DNA from: Muribaculaceae bacterium
Lineage (GTDB): Bacteria > Bacteroidota > Bacteroidia > Bacteroidales > Muribaculaceae
Direction of reading: 5' to 3'
Length of the DNA: 64,000 nt
Assembly (NCBI GenBank): GCA_022510425.1
Contig: JAFLTO010000001.1
Location: 62,001 to 126,000, forward strand
Part shown: piece after piece, positions 35,547 to 45,331 of the stretch
Position numbering within the stretch: position 1 is the stretch's first letter
Layout of the letters: every line of letters starts with the position of its first letter
Translations under genes and position numbers: made by a program
The notes under the pieces: model-generated
What the model saw: only the letters and a program-made list of their open reading frames with translations
What the model was told of the DNA's origin: nothing
Databases searched by the model: none

Positions 35547-36353
35547 ATGGCAAAGGAGCGTATTCTTTTTATAAATCAGGAGATCACACCTTATATTTCG
35601 GCTAACCCGGTGTCTTCTTTGGGTAAATTTTTACCTGTAAGCATGCAAGACAAAGGATTTGAAGTTAGAACATTTATGCCCAAATTCGGGGCAGTTAATG
35701 AAAGACGAAACCAGTTGCATGAAGTGATACGTCTTTCCGGAGTTAATATTAACATAGATGACAACGATCATCCCCTTGTTATAAAGGTGGCTTCTTTGCA
35801 ACCCTCGAGAATTCAAGTTTATTTTATAGATAACGACGATTATTTTCAGAAACTTGAAACCGATGAAGATGCATCAGGCACAAATCGGGAAGATAATGAC
35901 GAACGTGCCATTTTCTTTTCCCGGGGGACTATGGAAACTGCAAAAAAATTAAGGTGGGATCCTAAAATCATCCATTGCTCGGGTTGGATCACATCATTGA
36001 TTCCAATGTATATAAAACGTCTCTATAGTGATGATCTTTCATTTAAAAACAGTAAGATCGTCTATGCCATACAACCGGCTAAAAACATGGCTCCTATTGA
36101 TCCTAAAATTGTTGCCAAATTAAAAGCTGAAGGTTTTTCTCAAAGGGATTTAAAAAAATACTCAACTGATAAAACAGATGTGAACACTCTTCATAAAATA
36201 GGAGTGGATTTTGCTCATGCTGTTATTATTAATGATCCTGAGGTAGATCCGGATTTAATGAAATATATAGAAGAAACCGGTAAACCGATTCTGATGGCCA
36301 CAGATATGGAACTTGACGCTGATAAATATCTAAATTTTTACAATTCTCTTTAA
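35547..36353 (+). CDS. Truncated glycogen/starch synthase-like protein (GT5 N-terminal domain only)
   Basis: 268 residues, about half the length of a glycogen synthase. It keeps the N-terminal GT5 domain pattern (ILFINQEITPY, VRTFMPKFG, ...FFSRGTMETAKKLRWDPKIIHCSGW) but the donor-binding KxGG loop is replaced by ISANPVSSLG and the C-terminal GT-B domain is absent. It is therefore not expected to catalyse glucan synthesis. Short GT5-like proteins beside panC are familiar in Bacteroidales annotations; function unknown, perhaps regulatory. Confidence 0.8.
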   Translation: MAKERILFINQEITPYISANPVSSLGKFLPVSMQDKGFEVRTFMPKFGAVNERRNQLHEVIRLSGVNINIDDNDHPLVIKVASLQPSRIQVYFIDNDDYFQKLETDEDASGTNREDNDERAIFFSRGTMETAKKLRWDPKIIHCSGWITSLIPMYIKRLYSDDLSFKNSKIVYAIQPAKNMAPIDPKIVAKLKAEGFSQRDLKKYSTDKTDVNTLHKIGVDFAHAVIINDPEVDPDLMKYIEETGKPILMATDMELDADKYLNFYNSL

Positions 36354-36403
36354 ATTTTTAAGATAATCTCTAAAAGGATAAAGGTAAAATAAAGATACCT
36401 GGA

Positions 36404-37828
36404 ATGAAATTAAGTAAATACTCTGGAATATTACTATTAATAGGATTCATCGCGGCTATGACAGCTTGCGAAGACGAAACCACTACTATCGGCAGTTCCA
36501 TTACCACCGGTGAGGTCACTATAAATGTTGATACATTTTATTTTAATCTACAAGGAAAAGCAGTTCCAATTTCAAGTTTTGATTCTAAAACCGGAAATTT
36601 AATGATCGGAAGCATCAATACTTCTGAATATGGATCGCTCAACTGTTCTTTTGTGACACGATTGATGTGTGTTCCTAAACTTGATGTGGCTGATTCTTTG
36701 CTAAGTATCGACCGAGTGGATTCATGTAAATTAATTCTTGGAGCAGAGAGGAGTGATATAGTAGGTGACTCACTGGCTCCTCAAAAACTTTCGGTTTATA
36801 CTTTAACAAAACAATTACCTTCCGATATAAACAATCTTTTCAATCCGGAAGGATACTACGATCCGGCCAATCCTCTGGCATCCAAAAGCTATACTCTCTC
36901 TGAAATATCCAGAACTGACTCTGCTTTCTATAATAATTCATTCGTTGACCTAAGTGTGGATCTTCCCGTATCGTTTGGTAAAGAGATTTTTAAAAAATAT
37001 ATAACTGATCCGGAAATATTTCAGTGGCCTCAAACTATGGCTGAGAATTTTTTGCCCGGTCTTTATGTGAAGTCAACATTTGGGAAAGGATGCGTAGCTA
37101 ATATTGTAAGCGCCTATATTGCGGTTTTTTATTATAATCTGGAAAAAACTACAACTATTCAAGATTCCGACACAATAGTTTCCCAAACCCATGTTGGAAA
37201 TGTTACCTTCCCCTTCACAGTATCTCCGGAAGTATTAAGCAGCAATAATATCAACTATAAACCGTCACAACCCGTTATAGATAAAAATGCATTAGAGGAT
37301 GGTCAGGTAGTAATAACTACCCCTGGAGGTTACATATCTTCTTATATCTTTCCGGCGGCCCCTTTGATTGAAAGATATAAGGAAAAGAACTCTCATTTAT
37401 CAACAGTCAATGAACTCTTTCTTTATATACCGGCTGAGGCCTTTGATTCAAGTTCAGGAATATCTGTAGCAGAAAACCTATTGATGGTGAAGAGTTCGGA
37501 ATACGAAAATTTCTTCGCTAATAATAAGACTCCGGATAATAAGACTTCCTTCACCGGGGTTTATGACCCAATCAACGAAAGGTATTATTTCACTACTATG
37601 CGAAGTTACTTTCTTGATTTGCTGGATAAAGATGAAATAACACAAGAAGATCTTGAATTTACCATAATCCCTGTTGAAATAGAGACAGAAACACAGAGTA
37701 GTTATTATTCCAATCCCACCACTTATGTCAAAAAATGTGTTCCTTACACATCTAAGCCTACTATGACTCTTTTAAAGACCGACGAGGCTATGGTGACTTT
37801 CTCTTTCTCAACACAAGTGATTGAATAA
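36404..37828 (+). CDS. DUF4270 family lipoprotein
   Basis: 474 residues. Signal peptide with lipobox AMTAC (Cys22). The DETTTIGSS start and the extended beta-rich body match DUF4270, a Bacteroidota surface or periplasmic family of unknown function. It lies 51 bases after the GT5-like gene and five bases before the CapA gene. Confidence 0.85.
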   Translation: MKLSKYSGILLLIGFIAAMTACEDETTTIGSSITTGEVTINVDTFYFNLQGKAVPISSFDSKTGNLMIGSINTSEYGSLNCSFVTRLMCVPKLDVADSLLSIDRVDSCKLILGAERSDIVGDSLAPQKLSVYTLTKQLPSDINNLFNPEGYYDPANPLASKSYTLSEISRTDSAFYNNSFVDLSVDLPVSFGKEIFKKYITDPEIFQWPQTMAENFLPGLYVKSTFGKGCVANIVSAYIAVFYYNLEKTTTIQDSDTIVSQTHVGNVTFPFTVSPEVLSSNNINYKPSQPVIDKNALEDGQVVITTPGGYISSYIFPAAPLIERYKEKNSHLSTVNELFLYIPAEAFDSSSGISVAENLLMVKSSEYENFFANNKTPDNKTSFTGVYDPINERYYFTTMRSYFLDLLDKDEITQEDLEFTIIPVEIETETQSSYYSNPTTYVKKCVPYTSKPTMTLLKTDEAMVTFSFSTQVIE

Positions 37829-37832
37829 CTAA

Positions 37833-38909
37833 ATGTGGAATCTGGTTATTGCTGTCATATCTCTTCTTTCAAGTATACCCTTAACCATAGAATATCCTGA
37901 AACTACTTTGGTTTTCGTTGGGGATGCCATGCAACATCAGGCTCAACTTGACAAAGCATTGGAATTAGGCAACGGGGTTTACGACTATTCCGATTGTTTC
38001 GCTTTGATACAACCGGCTATTTCTGAAGCTGATTATGCGGTCTGTAATTTAGAAGTTCCTTTGGGAGGGCCTCCGAATTACTCCGGTTATCCCTGTTTCA
38101 GTGCACCTGACTCTTACGCATTTTCATTAAAAGAAGCAGGTTTTGATATGATGCTTACAGCAAATAATCACTGTCTTGACCGTAGAGGAAAGGCGGCTAT
38201 TCGAACCATCAATGCCTTAGACAGTATGGAATTGGACCATATAGGCACTTATCGATCATTTGAAGAAAGAGATTCTTTGACACCCTTTATAAAAGATATC
38301 AATGGTTTTAAAATTGCATTCTTAAATTACACTTATGGAACCAATGGTATACAACCGGATGCTGGAATAGAGGTGGCTTTTATTGATAAAAATAAAATCA
38401 AATCAGAAATCAATAAAGCAAAGGAAAGGGGAGCTGAAATCATTGTAGTTGCTATGCATTGGGGAATTGAATATGTTTTACTTGAAACCAATGTACAAGA
38501 AGAATTGGCTCAATTTCTGATAGATAATGGAGTAGATATTATAATTGGAGGGCATCCCCATGTGGTGCAGCCAATGAAAGTGGTTCATAATGAAAACGAG
38601 GATAAAGATGTTTTAGTGGTATATTCTTTAGGTAATTTCATTTCAAACATGAAAACAGCCGACACCAGAGGCGGAGCTATGGTTTGGGTTACAATCTCTC
38701 GCGACAAAAATGGCAATGCTGTCTTCAATAATGCGGAATATGAGTTATTATTTGCTGCCAAACCGGAAGACAAAAAAAATTTCAGGGTAATTCCCGGATG
38801 GCTTGAAGATTCAATATCTTCCCTTCAAAAACCACATTGGGAAATTTTTAAAAGAGGAGCTCTAAAAGTATTTGACAACCATAACTTTAATGTTCCTCGT
38901 AGAAAATGA
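37833..38909 (+). CDS. CapA family metallophosphatase-like protein
   Basis: 358 residues. N-terminal hydrophobic signal. PGA_cap metallophosphatase fold with FVGDAM, VCNLEVPLG, TANNHCLDR, AMHWGIEY and GGHPHVVQP. CapA relatives act in poly-gamma-glutamate capsule export/anchoring, but most Bacteroidales members have no known substrate. Downstream of DUF4270 with a five-base gap. Confidence 0.87.
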   Translation: MWNLVIAVISLLSSIPLTIEYPETTLVFVGDAMQHQAQLDKALELGNGVYDYSDCFALIQPAISEADYAVCNLEVPLGGPPNYSGYPCFSAPDSYAFSLKEAGFDMMLTANNHCLDRRGKAAIRTINALDSMELDHIGTYRSFEERDSLTPFIKDINGFKIAFLNYTYGTNGIQPDAGIEVAFIDKNKIKSEINKAKERGAEIIVVAMHWGIEYVLLETNVQEELAQFLIDNGVDIIIGGHPHVVQPMKVVHNENEDKDVLVVYSLGNFISNMKTADTRGGAMVWVTISRDKNGNAVFNNAEYELLFAAKPEDKKNFRVIPGWLEDSISSLQKPHWEIFKRGALKVFDNHNFNVPRRK

Positions 38910-38931
38910 ACATTGATATAATTTATAATTC

Positions 38932-38954
38932 TTGAATAAAAATAATTTATTCAA
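38932..38954 (+). repeat. Inverted repeat just before the ABC-F start codon
   Basis: TTGAATAAA (38932-38940) and TTTATTCAA (38946-38954), loop of five bases, ending four bases before the ATG at 38959. An AT-only hairpin; could affect translation initiation. Confidence 0.5.
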
Positions 38955-38958
38955 CTAA

Positions 38959-40584
<1,626 letters not shown>

Positions 40585-40585
40585 A

Positions 40586-41569
40586 ATGAAATTGAAAAAG
40601 CAGTTATTGTTGTTTATAATGTCTGCAATATGCATTGGTGTATATGCAGACAATTATTCTGTCTCAAAGAAAGAACAGCAACAAATTTTGATTGAAGCTG
40701 ACAACTGGATCGATGATATGCCCGATGGAATTGACGACCGTCTGTCAGACGCAGTTAATCATGCTTTGCACGGATTTTATTCAGAAATTGAAAGATTTCG
40801 AAATTTGGCTGACACAACCGGTATTGATAAATATAAAGTCAAAGTAGAGAATTTTACCGGGGGGAAGCTGGGAGAATTATCCATGAGATTATATTCACCT
40901 TTGTCTGATTCCTCAACCCCAATTCTTATATATTTTCACGGAGGGGGCTGGAGTTTGGGATCTCTTGAAACTTCAGATAAATTTTGCAGAGCATTAGCAT
41001 CTGCCGGAAATGTTAAAATCGTTTCTGTTGATTATCCCTTGGCTCCTGAGAATCCTTATCCTAATGGTTTGAAAGTGTGCATAGAAGCCGTGGATTATAT
41101 TCTTTCTAAATCAGATGACTGGAAATTTAATCCGGATTTGGTTTCATTAGGGGGTGACGGAGCAGGTGGAAATCTTGCTTTAGAAACTTATGCTAACATA
41201 AAAGAAGATAAAAAAATTAAATCTTTGGTTTTATATTATCCTTTGATCAACACATCCGGAACTCTTGACGTAGCATCCAAAAGAGAATATGGAAGGGGAT
41301 ATGGATTTGATTCAAGGTTATGGGAAATTTTTGTCCAGGCATATAAAGGTAAAAGCATTTTAGATTCTATTACATCTCTACCTCCTACCTTAATGATAAC
41401 AGCAGGAAGAGACATTATAATAGAGGAAGAAAGGCTTTTTTCAAAAGCTTATCCCAATTTAACATATGTTTTATTGGAAGGAGCGGTTCATGGTTTTATA
41501 ACAGATGGGCATCAGCCCACTGCATTCAATAAGGCAGTGGAAATCACCAATGCATTCCTCTCCCAATAA
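40586..41569 (+). CDS. Exported alpha/beta-hydrolase-fold protein without catalytic serine
   Basis: 327 residues. Signal peptide (1-21). Hormone-sensitive-lipase-like fold: oxyanion HGGGW (118-122), SVDYPLAPENPYP, then GGDGAGGNLAL where the family has GDSAGG, so the nucleophile position (192) is Gly. The acid (Asp276 in AGRD) and His302 (AVHGF) remain. Probably inactive as an esterase, or a binding protein. It begins one base after the ABC-F stop. Confidence 0.85.
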   Translation: MKLKKQLLLFIMSAICIGVYADNYSVSKKEQQQILIEADNWIDDMPDGIDDRLSDAVNHALHGFYSEIERFRNLADTTGIDKYKVKVENFTGGKLGELSMRLYSPLSDSSTPILIYFHGGGWSLGSLETSDKFCRALASAGNVKIVSVDYPLAPENPYPNGLKVCIEAVDYILSKSDDWKFNPDLVSLGGDGAGGNLALETYANIKEDKKIKSLVLYYPLINTSGTLDVASKREYGRGYGFDSRLWEIFVQAYKGKSILDSITSLPPTLMITAGRDIIIEEERLFSKAYPNLTYVLLEGAVHGFITDGHQPTAFNKAVEITNAFLSQ

Positions 41570-41612
41570 TATAAAATTCCAAGATGACACTCTTAATTAA
41601 TTAAGAAAGAAA

Positions 41613-41648
41613 TAAAAAATGGCACTCCTTCTAAGAATGCCCATTTTT
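41613..41648. terminator. Bidirectional terminator between the hydrolase and Dabb genes
   Basis: Imperfect hairpin AAAAATGGCA ... TGCCCATTTTT with a bulged C; T-runs on both strands. Separates the convergent genes. Confidence 0.65.
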
Positions 41649-41666
41649 ATTTGGATAGTAAAAAAA

Positions 41667-41960
41667 TCAAACTTGATAATCTACACAAGCCCTATCCTCT
41701 TTAAAAGGAGCGATAATAGCCACAGCATCTTGATGTGCGGGATGTGCTGAATAGATAGCTACATCTTCCATACTGTCAGCAGTAGCAGTCAATACTAAAT
41801 CCCATGATTCTGAGGGATTCATATTTATACCCACATCTATGCTTTTCAATTGAGGAATCTCACAAGGCAATTGGACAAGAGCTTCCATAAATTTTGCAGC
41901 CACGTCTTTTCTTTCTTCCAGCGAGCCTTTAAATTTGAACATTACAACGTGCTTGATCAT
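41667..41960 (-). CDS. Dabb (stress-responsive A/B barrel) family protein
   Basis: 97 residues. Dimeric ferredoxin-like barrel family: MIKHVVMFKFK start, ...DLVLTATADSMEDVAIYSAHPAHQ segment. Small soluble protein of uncertain activity. It follows ridA by 24 bases, probably co-transcribed. Confidence 0.9.
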   Translation of the reverse strand: MIKHVVMFKFKGSLEERKDVAAKFMEALVQLPCEIPQLKSIDVGINMNPSESWDLVLTATADSMEDVAIYSAHPAHQDAVAIIAPFKEDRACVDYQV

Positions 41961-41984
41961 ACCGGTAATTTTACATCCTAAAAT

Positions 41985-42368
41985 TTAGCTACAATGAAAA
42001 GCCACAACTTCAATTTCAACTTTTGCCTGTTTAGGAAGCTCCTTTACAGCAAACGCAGCACGTGCGGGATAAACTCCTCCGTTAAAATATTCACCATAAA
42101 CTTCATTCATAGGGCCGAAATAACTCATATCTGCCAAATACACAGTTGATTTTACCACATTTTCAAGAGTAGCACCGGCTTCAGAAAGAATAGCTTTTAT
42201 ATTTTCAAGACTCTGCTTTGTTTGCTCCTTGATATCATCAGGCATCTCTCCGGTGGCTCCGTTAATGGGCAATTGACCGGAAACGTAGATAAAATTACCT
42301 GCTTTTACTGCCTGGCTGTAGGGACCTATAGCCCCGGGAGCCTTCTTTGAATTCAGTTCTGTTTTCAT
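41985..42368 (-). CDS. ridA: RidA family enamine/imine deaminase
   Basis: 127 residues. Hydrolyses reactive enamines/imines such as 2-aminoacrylate. Seen: KKAPGAIGPYSQAVKAG, YVSGQLP and the conserved arginine in YPARAAFAV, then KVEIEVVA. The ATG lies only 18 bases from the 3' end of tRNA-Thr, with no terminator or promoter visible between, so it is likely read from the tRNA promoter. Confidence 0.95.
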   Translation of the reverse strand: MKTELNSKKAPGAIGPYSQAVKAGNFIYVSGQLPINGATGEMPDDIKEQTKQSLENIKAILSEAGATLENVVKSTVYLADMSYFGPMNEVYGEYFNGGVYPARAAFAVKELPKQAKVEIEVVAFHCS

Positions 42369-42386
42369 GATATTTTTATTTATTTG

Positions 42387-42459
42387 AGCCGCGACCGGGA
42401 CTCGAACCCGGGACCTTTTCGTTACGAATGAAATGCTCTACCAACTGAGCTATTGCGGC
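42387..42459 (-). tRNA. tRNA-Thr (anticodon CGT)
   Basis: 73-nt cloverleaf on the minus strand. Anticodon loop TTCGTAA, anticodon CGT; D-loop AGTTGGTA; T-loop TTCGAGT. Acceptor GCCGCAA against TCGCGGC leaves an A/C mismatch at 6:67, and the anticodon stem has A/C at 31:39. No encoded CCA. Followed after 18 bases by ridA. Confidence 0.92.
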
Positions 42460-42492
42460 TGATTTAATAATACGTTCCTAACGTTTTCTTTG

Positions 42493-42523
42493 CAAATTTA
42501 AAGTTTTTTTCTTTTTTCTACAA
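42493..42523 (-). promoter_or_regulatory. Promoter of tRNA-Thr (and probably ridA-Dabb)
   Basis: Minus strand TTG (42523-42521), 20-base spacer, TAAATTTG (42500-42493); predicted tRNA 5' leader about 30 bases. Confidence 0.65.
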
Positions 42524-42543
42524 TAAAACACCAAGATTGTATT

Positions 42544-42579
42544 ATAAAAAAATCCGACTCAATTTAATAAGTCGGATTT
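42544..42579 (-). terminator. gdhA terminator
   Basis: Ten-bp arms AAATCCGACT (42550-42559) and AGTCGGATTT (42570-42579); on the minus strand followed by a T-run. About 50 bases after the gdhA stop. Confidence 0.85.
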
Positions 42580-42629
42580 GATTTCTTATCTAATATATAA
42601 AGAATTAATCTTTATTCTTCAATATTATT

Positions 42630-43967
42630 TTAAATAATGCCCTGACCCATCATAGCATCAGCTACTTTCATGAAACCGGCGATGTTTGCACCTTTCATAT
42701 AGTTGATATAACCGTCAGGTTGCTTACCATATTCAACGCATGCTGAATGGATATTATTCATAATTTCATGAAGCTTGGCATCAACTTGTTCAGCACTCCA
42801 TTGGAGGTGTTCGGCATCTTGAGTCATTTCAAGACCCGAAGTAGCTACTCCACCGGCATTGACTGCCTTCCCCGGACAGTAAGTTACTTTTGCAGAAATA
42901 AATTCATCAATAGCTTCAGGTGTACAACCCATGTTACTTACCTCAGCACACAAAAGAACTCCATTCTTTATGAGCATCTTTGCGTCTTCGCCGTCAAGTT
43001 CATTCTGAGTGGCACAAGGAAGAGCTATGTCCACTTTCTGTTCCCATGGTTTTCTTCCGGGGAAGAAAGTAGAACCGGGGAATTTTTCAGCATAAGGTGC
43101 CACGATATCATCTCCTGATGCTCTAAGTTCAAGCATATAGGCGATCTTTTCTTTATCAAGACCGGCGGGATCCAGAATATAACCATCAGGGCCTGATATA
43201 GTTATAACTTTTGCTCCAAGTTCAGTGGCTTTTTCAGCTGCACCCCATGCCACATTACCAAAACCGGAAATAGCAATAGTTTTACCCTTGATGTCAAGAC
43301 CTTTTGTTTTCAAAACATCCTGTACAAAATAAAGAGCACCATAGCCTGTTGCTTCCGGACGGATTCTGGAACCTCCAAAGCTCAGACCCTTACCGGTGAA
43401 TGTACCAGTATTTTCACGCGCAAGTTTTTTGTACATACCATACATATACCCTACTTCACGGCCTCCTACACCTATATCGCCTGCAGGCACGTCACGGTCA
43501 GGACCAAGATTTCTCCATAGTTCAAGAATAAAGGCCTGGCAGAATCTCATGATTTCAGCATCACTCTTTCCTCTTGGGCTAAAATCAGAGCCACCTTTGG
43601 CACCACCCATAGGAAGAGTGGTCAGAGCATTTTTGAATGTTTGCTCAAAACCAAGGAACTTGAGAATGGAGAGGTTTACTGATGCATGGAAGCGAATACC
43701 TCCTTTGTACGGACCAATGGCATTGTTAAACTGAACACGATAGCCAATGTTGTTCTGGACTTCTCCTTTGTCATCTACCCATGTCACACGGAAAGTAAAG
43801 ATACGATCCGGTTCTACCATTCTTTCTATTATACGGGCTTTTTCGAATTCGGGATGACGATTATAAACTTCTTCAACTGAGAGAAGAACTTCCTTTACAG
43901 CCTGGAGGTATTCTTTTTCACCTGGGTGTTTTGCCTCCAAATCGGTCATGATTTGATTAATGTTCAT
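42630..43967 (-). CDS. gdhA: NADP-type glutamate dehydrogenase
   Basis: 445 residues, hexameric GDH size. Seen: PYKGGIRFH, PMGGAKGGSDFSPRGKS with the catalytic lysine region, GPDRDVPAGDIGVGGREVGYM, and the dinucleotide fold IAISGFGNVAWG. Assimilates ammonia into glutamate. Has its own full-consensus promoter; a terminator and candidate small RNA lie further upstream. Confidence 0.96.
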   Translation of the reverse strand: MNINQIMTDLEAKHPGEKEYLQAVKEVLLSVEEVYNRHPEFEKARIIERMVEPDRIFTFRVTWVDDKGEVQNNIGYRVQFNNAIGPYKGGIRFHASVNLSILKFLGFEQTFKNALTTLPMGGAKGGSDFSPRGKSDAEIMRFCQAFILELWRNLGPDRDVPAGDIGVGGREVGYMYGMYKKLARENTGTFTGKGLSFGGSRIRPEATGYGALYFVQDVLKTKGLDIKGKTIAISGFGNVAWGAAEKATELGAKVITISGPDGYILDPAGLDKEKIAYMLELRASGDDIVAPYAEKFPGSTFFPGRKPWEQKVDIALPCATQNELDGEDAKMLIKNGVLLCAEVSNMGCTPEAIDEFISAKVTYCPGKAVNAGGVATSGLEMTQDAEHLQWSAEQVDAKLHEIMNNIHSACVEYGKQPDGYINYMKGANIAGFMKVADAMMGQGII

Positions 43968-44109
43968 GTTATTAGATTAGATTTTTTGGTTAGAAGATTG
44001 TGCAATTAATTAGTCTTTCAATACTTTACTATATGTTATGCTGCACATTTACTTTCATATTGCAATCAAATATGCTTTACAACATATAGTTCCTTATATG
44101 TTTCTCTTG

Positions 44110-44140
44110 CAAAAATAAAGTTTAATTTGATTCTACCAAA
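44110..44140 (-). promoter_or_regulatory. gdhA promoter (full consensus)
   Basis: Minus strand TTTG (44140-44137), 19-base spacer, TATTTTTG (44117-44110). Predicted leader about 140 bases, long for this genome. Confidence 0.75.
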
Positions 44141-44173
44141 ATTTTTTATCGAATTTTTTTCTTAAATTTCAAT

Positions 44174-44290
44174 AAAAAAAGGAACCGATAAAAACCGGTC
44201 CCCTTCGAATAATTAGGATTAGGCGTCGAATTGTTTTTCAATAATCATGTTTTGGCTGTGACGCCTATAAGTAAATGCCTAATCCTTATT
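44174..44290 (-). ncRNA. Candidate structured small RNA upstream of gdhA
   Basis: Minus-strand element ending in a hairpin terminator: plus-strand GGAACCG/CGGTCC arms (44181-44187 and 44196-44201, one bulge) followed on the minus strand by seven T (44180-44174). Upstream are two alternative stems sharing bases 44221-44224: a ten-bp pairing 44215-44224 with 44277-44286 (AGGATTAGGC/GCCTAATCCT), and a seven-bp pairing 44221-44227 with 44260-44266 (AGGCGTC/GACGCCT). A small ATTG/CAAT hairpin lies inside. gdhA has its own promoter downstream, so this looks like a separate unit. A weak promoter-like TTG, 20 bases, TAACATTG lies around 44388-44358. No open frame; no family recognised. Confidence 0.45.
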
Positions 44291-44474
44291 ATCGTTACCT
44301 TTTCGTGTTTCGCTCTTTAATTGTAAAACATTCTTTCTTATAAAATGTTTGTTAAACAATGTTAAAAATAAATATTTTGATAAACAACCCATTTTAACTA
44401 AATTCGCATATCTTCTTGGAGATCCACTTAATCAACAACATAATCTCACAAGAATAAAAGTATTACCAATATCT

Positions 44475-45296
44475 TTGAAACTAAATAAGAAATATCGTAT
44501 CACTCTTGAAGACGAATCCTCTTTAGAAAAAAGGATAGATATTTCCACAACTACATATTGGCTATTAATTGTTTTGATAGGTATTGCTGTTGTCGCCGGA
44601 GCTTTCGGTATGTTTATTCTTGCTTATACCCCAATGAAAAGTTATCTGCCGGGCTACTTGAAGGAATCGGAAAGAACTGCAACCGAGGAGCAACACATCA
44701 GATTAGATTCGTTATCAAAAGTGTATGAGATAAACGAAGCATATATCTCAAGCATATTAAATGCTCTGAATCCGTCTGAAAAAGAGAATATTGGAACCTT
44801 AATTGACCATAAACCCACCCCTCTGTCGTTAGATTCTCTGATTTCAGCAAGTGAAGAAGAAAAGAAATTTATGGAGAATATAAGAGAAAGGGATAAATAC
44901 AATATAACTTATACTTCACCGGCAGCAGCACAAACTATGATGTTTCAATCTGTTAACAAATCTGCTGTTATTTCAGATAACTCTAAAAATAAATATCAAG
45001 TCGAAATTATTTTACCAATAGGAGCTCCAATTTCAACAATTGCAGATGGTAAAGTAATTTCTATTGCATCTTCTCCAAAGGTTTCAGGTGGTTATGAAGT
45101 TATTATTCAACACCCTAAAGGTTTCTTGAGTAAAACAAGCCGCCTCTCTAATCTAATGGTGAAACCCGGCGACAGGGTTTCTGCAGGACAAATCATAGCC
45201 GGAGGAACCTCTTCTTATGGACAGAAAGAAAATCTTATAACATTTGAACTTTGGCATGACGGCGATCCTTTGATACCTTCGCAATATATCAATTGA
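44475..45296 (+). CDS. Membrane-anchored M23/LytM-domain protein lacking zinc ligands
   Basis: About 273 residues from TTG 44475, where the protein begins KLNKKYRITLEDE as in Bacteroidales relatives. A frame from TTG 44349 would add 42 unusual residues. One membrane span (about residues 27-50), a coiled region, then a LytM domain. The HxxxD and HxH zinc motifs are absent: the last one reads ITFELWHDG where active enzymes have HLHFE. Likely a non-enzymatic LytM protein, for example an activator. Located 35 bases before dxr. Start codon uncertain. Confidence 0.75.
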   Translation: MKLNKKYRITLEDESSLEKRIDISTTTYWLLIVLIGIAVVAGAFGMFILAYTPMKSYLPGYLKESERTATEEQHIRLDSLSKVYEINEAYISSILNALNPSEKENIGTLIDHKPTPLSLDSLISASEEEKKFMENIRERDKYNITYTSPAAAQTMMFQSVNKSAVISDNSKNKYQVEIILPIGAPISTIADGKVISIASSPKVSGGYEVIIQHPKGFLSKTSRLSNLMVKPGDRVSAGQIIAGGTSSYGQKENLITFELWHDGDPLIPSQYIN

Positions 45297-45331
45297 GGAT
45301 CTCTTCAAAACAAGAAATTTTATTTTTTAAA

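Noticed and set aside
44215-44286. Invertible promoter (inverton)
   Set aside because: Arms are only ten bases and the spacer about 50, smaller than known Bacteroidales invertons; no invertase gene is near. RNA structure is the better reading.
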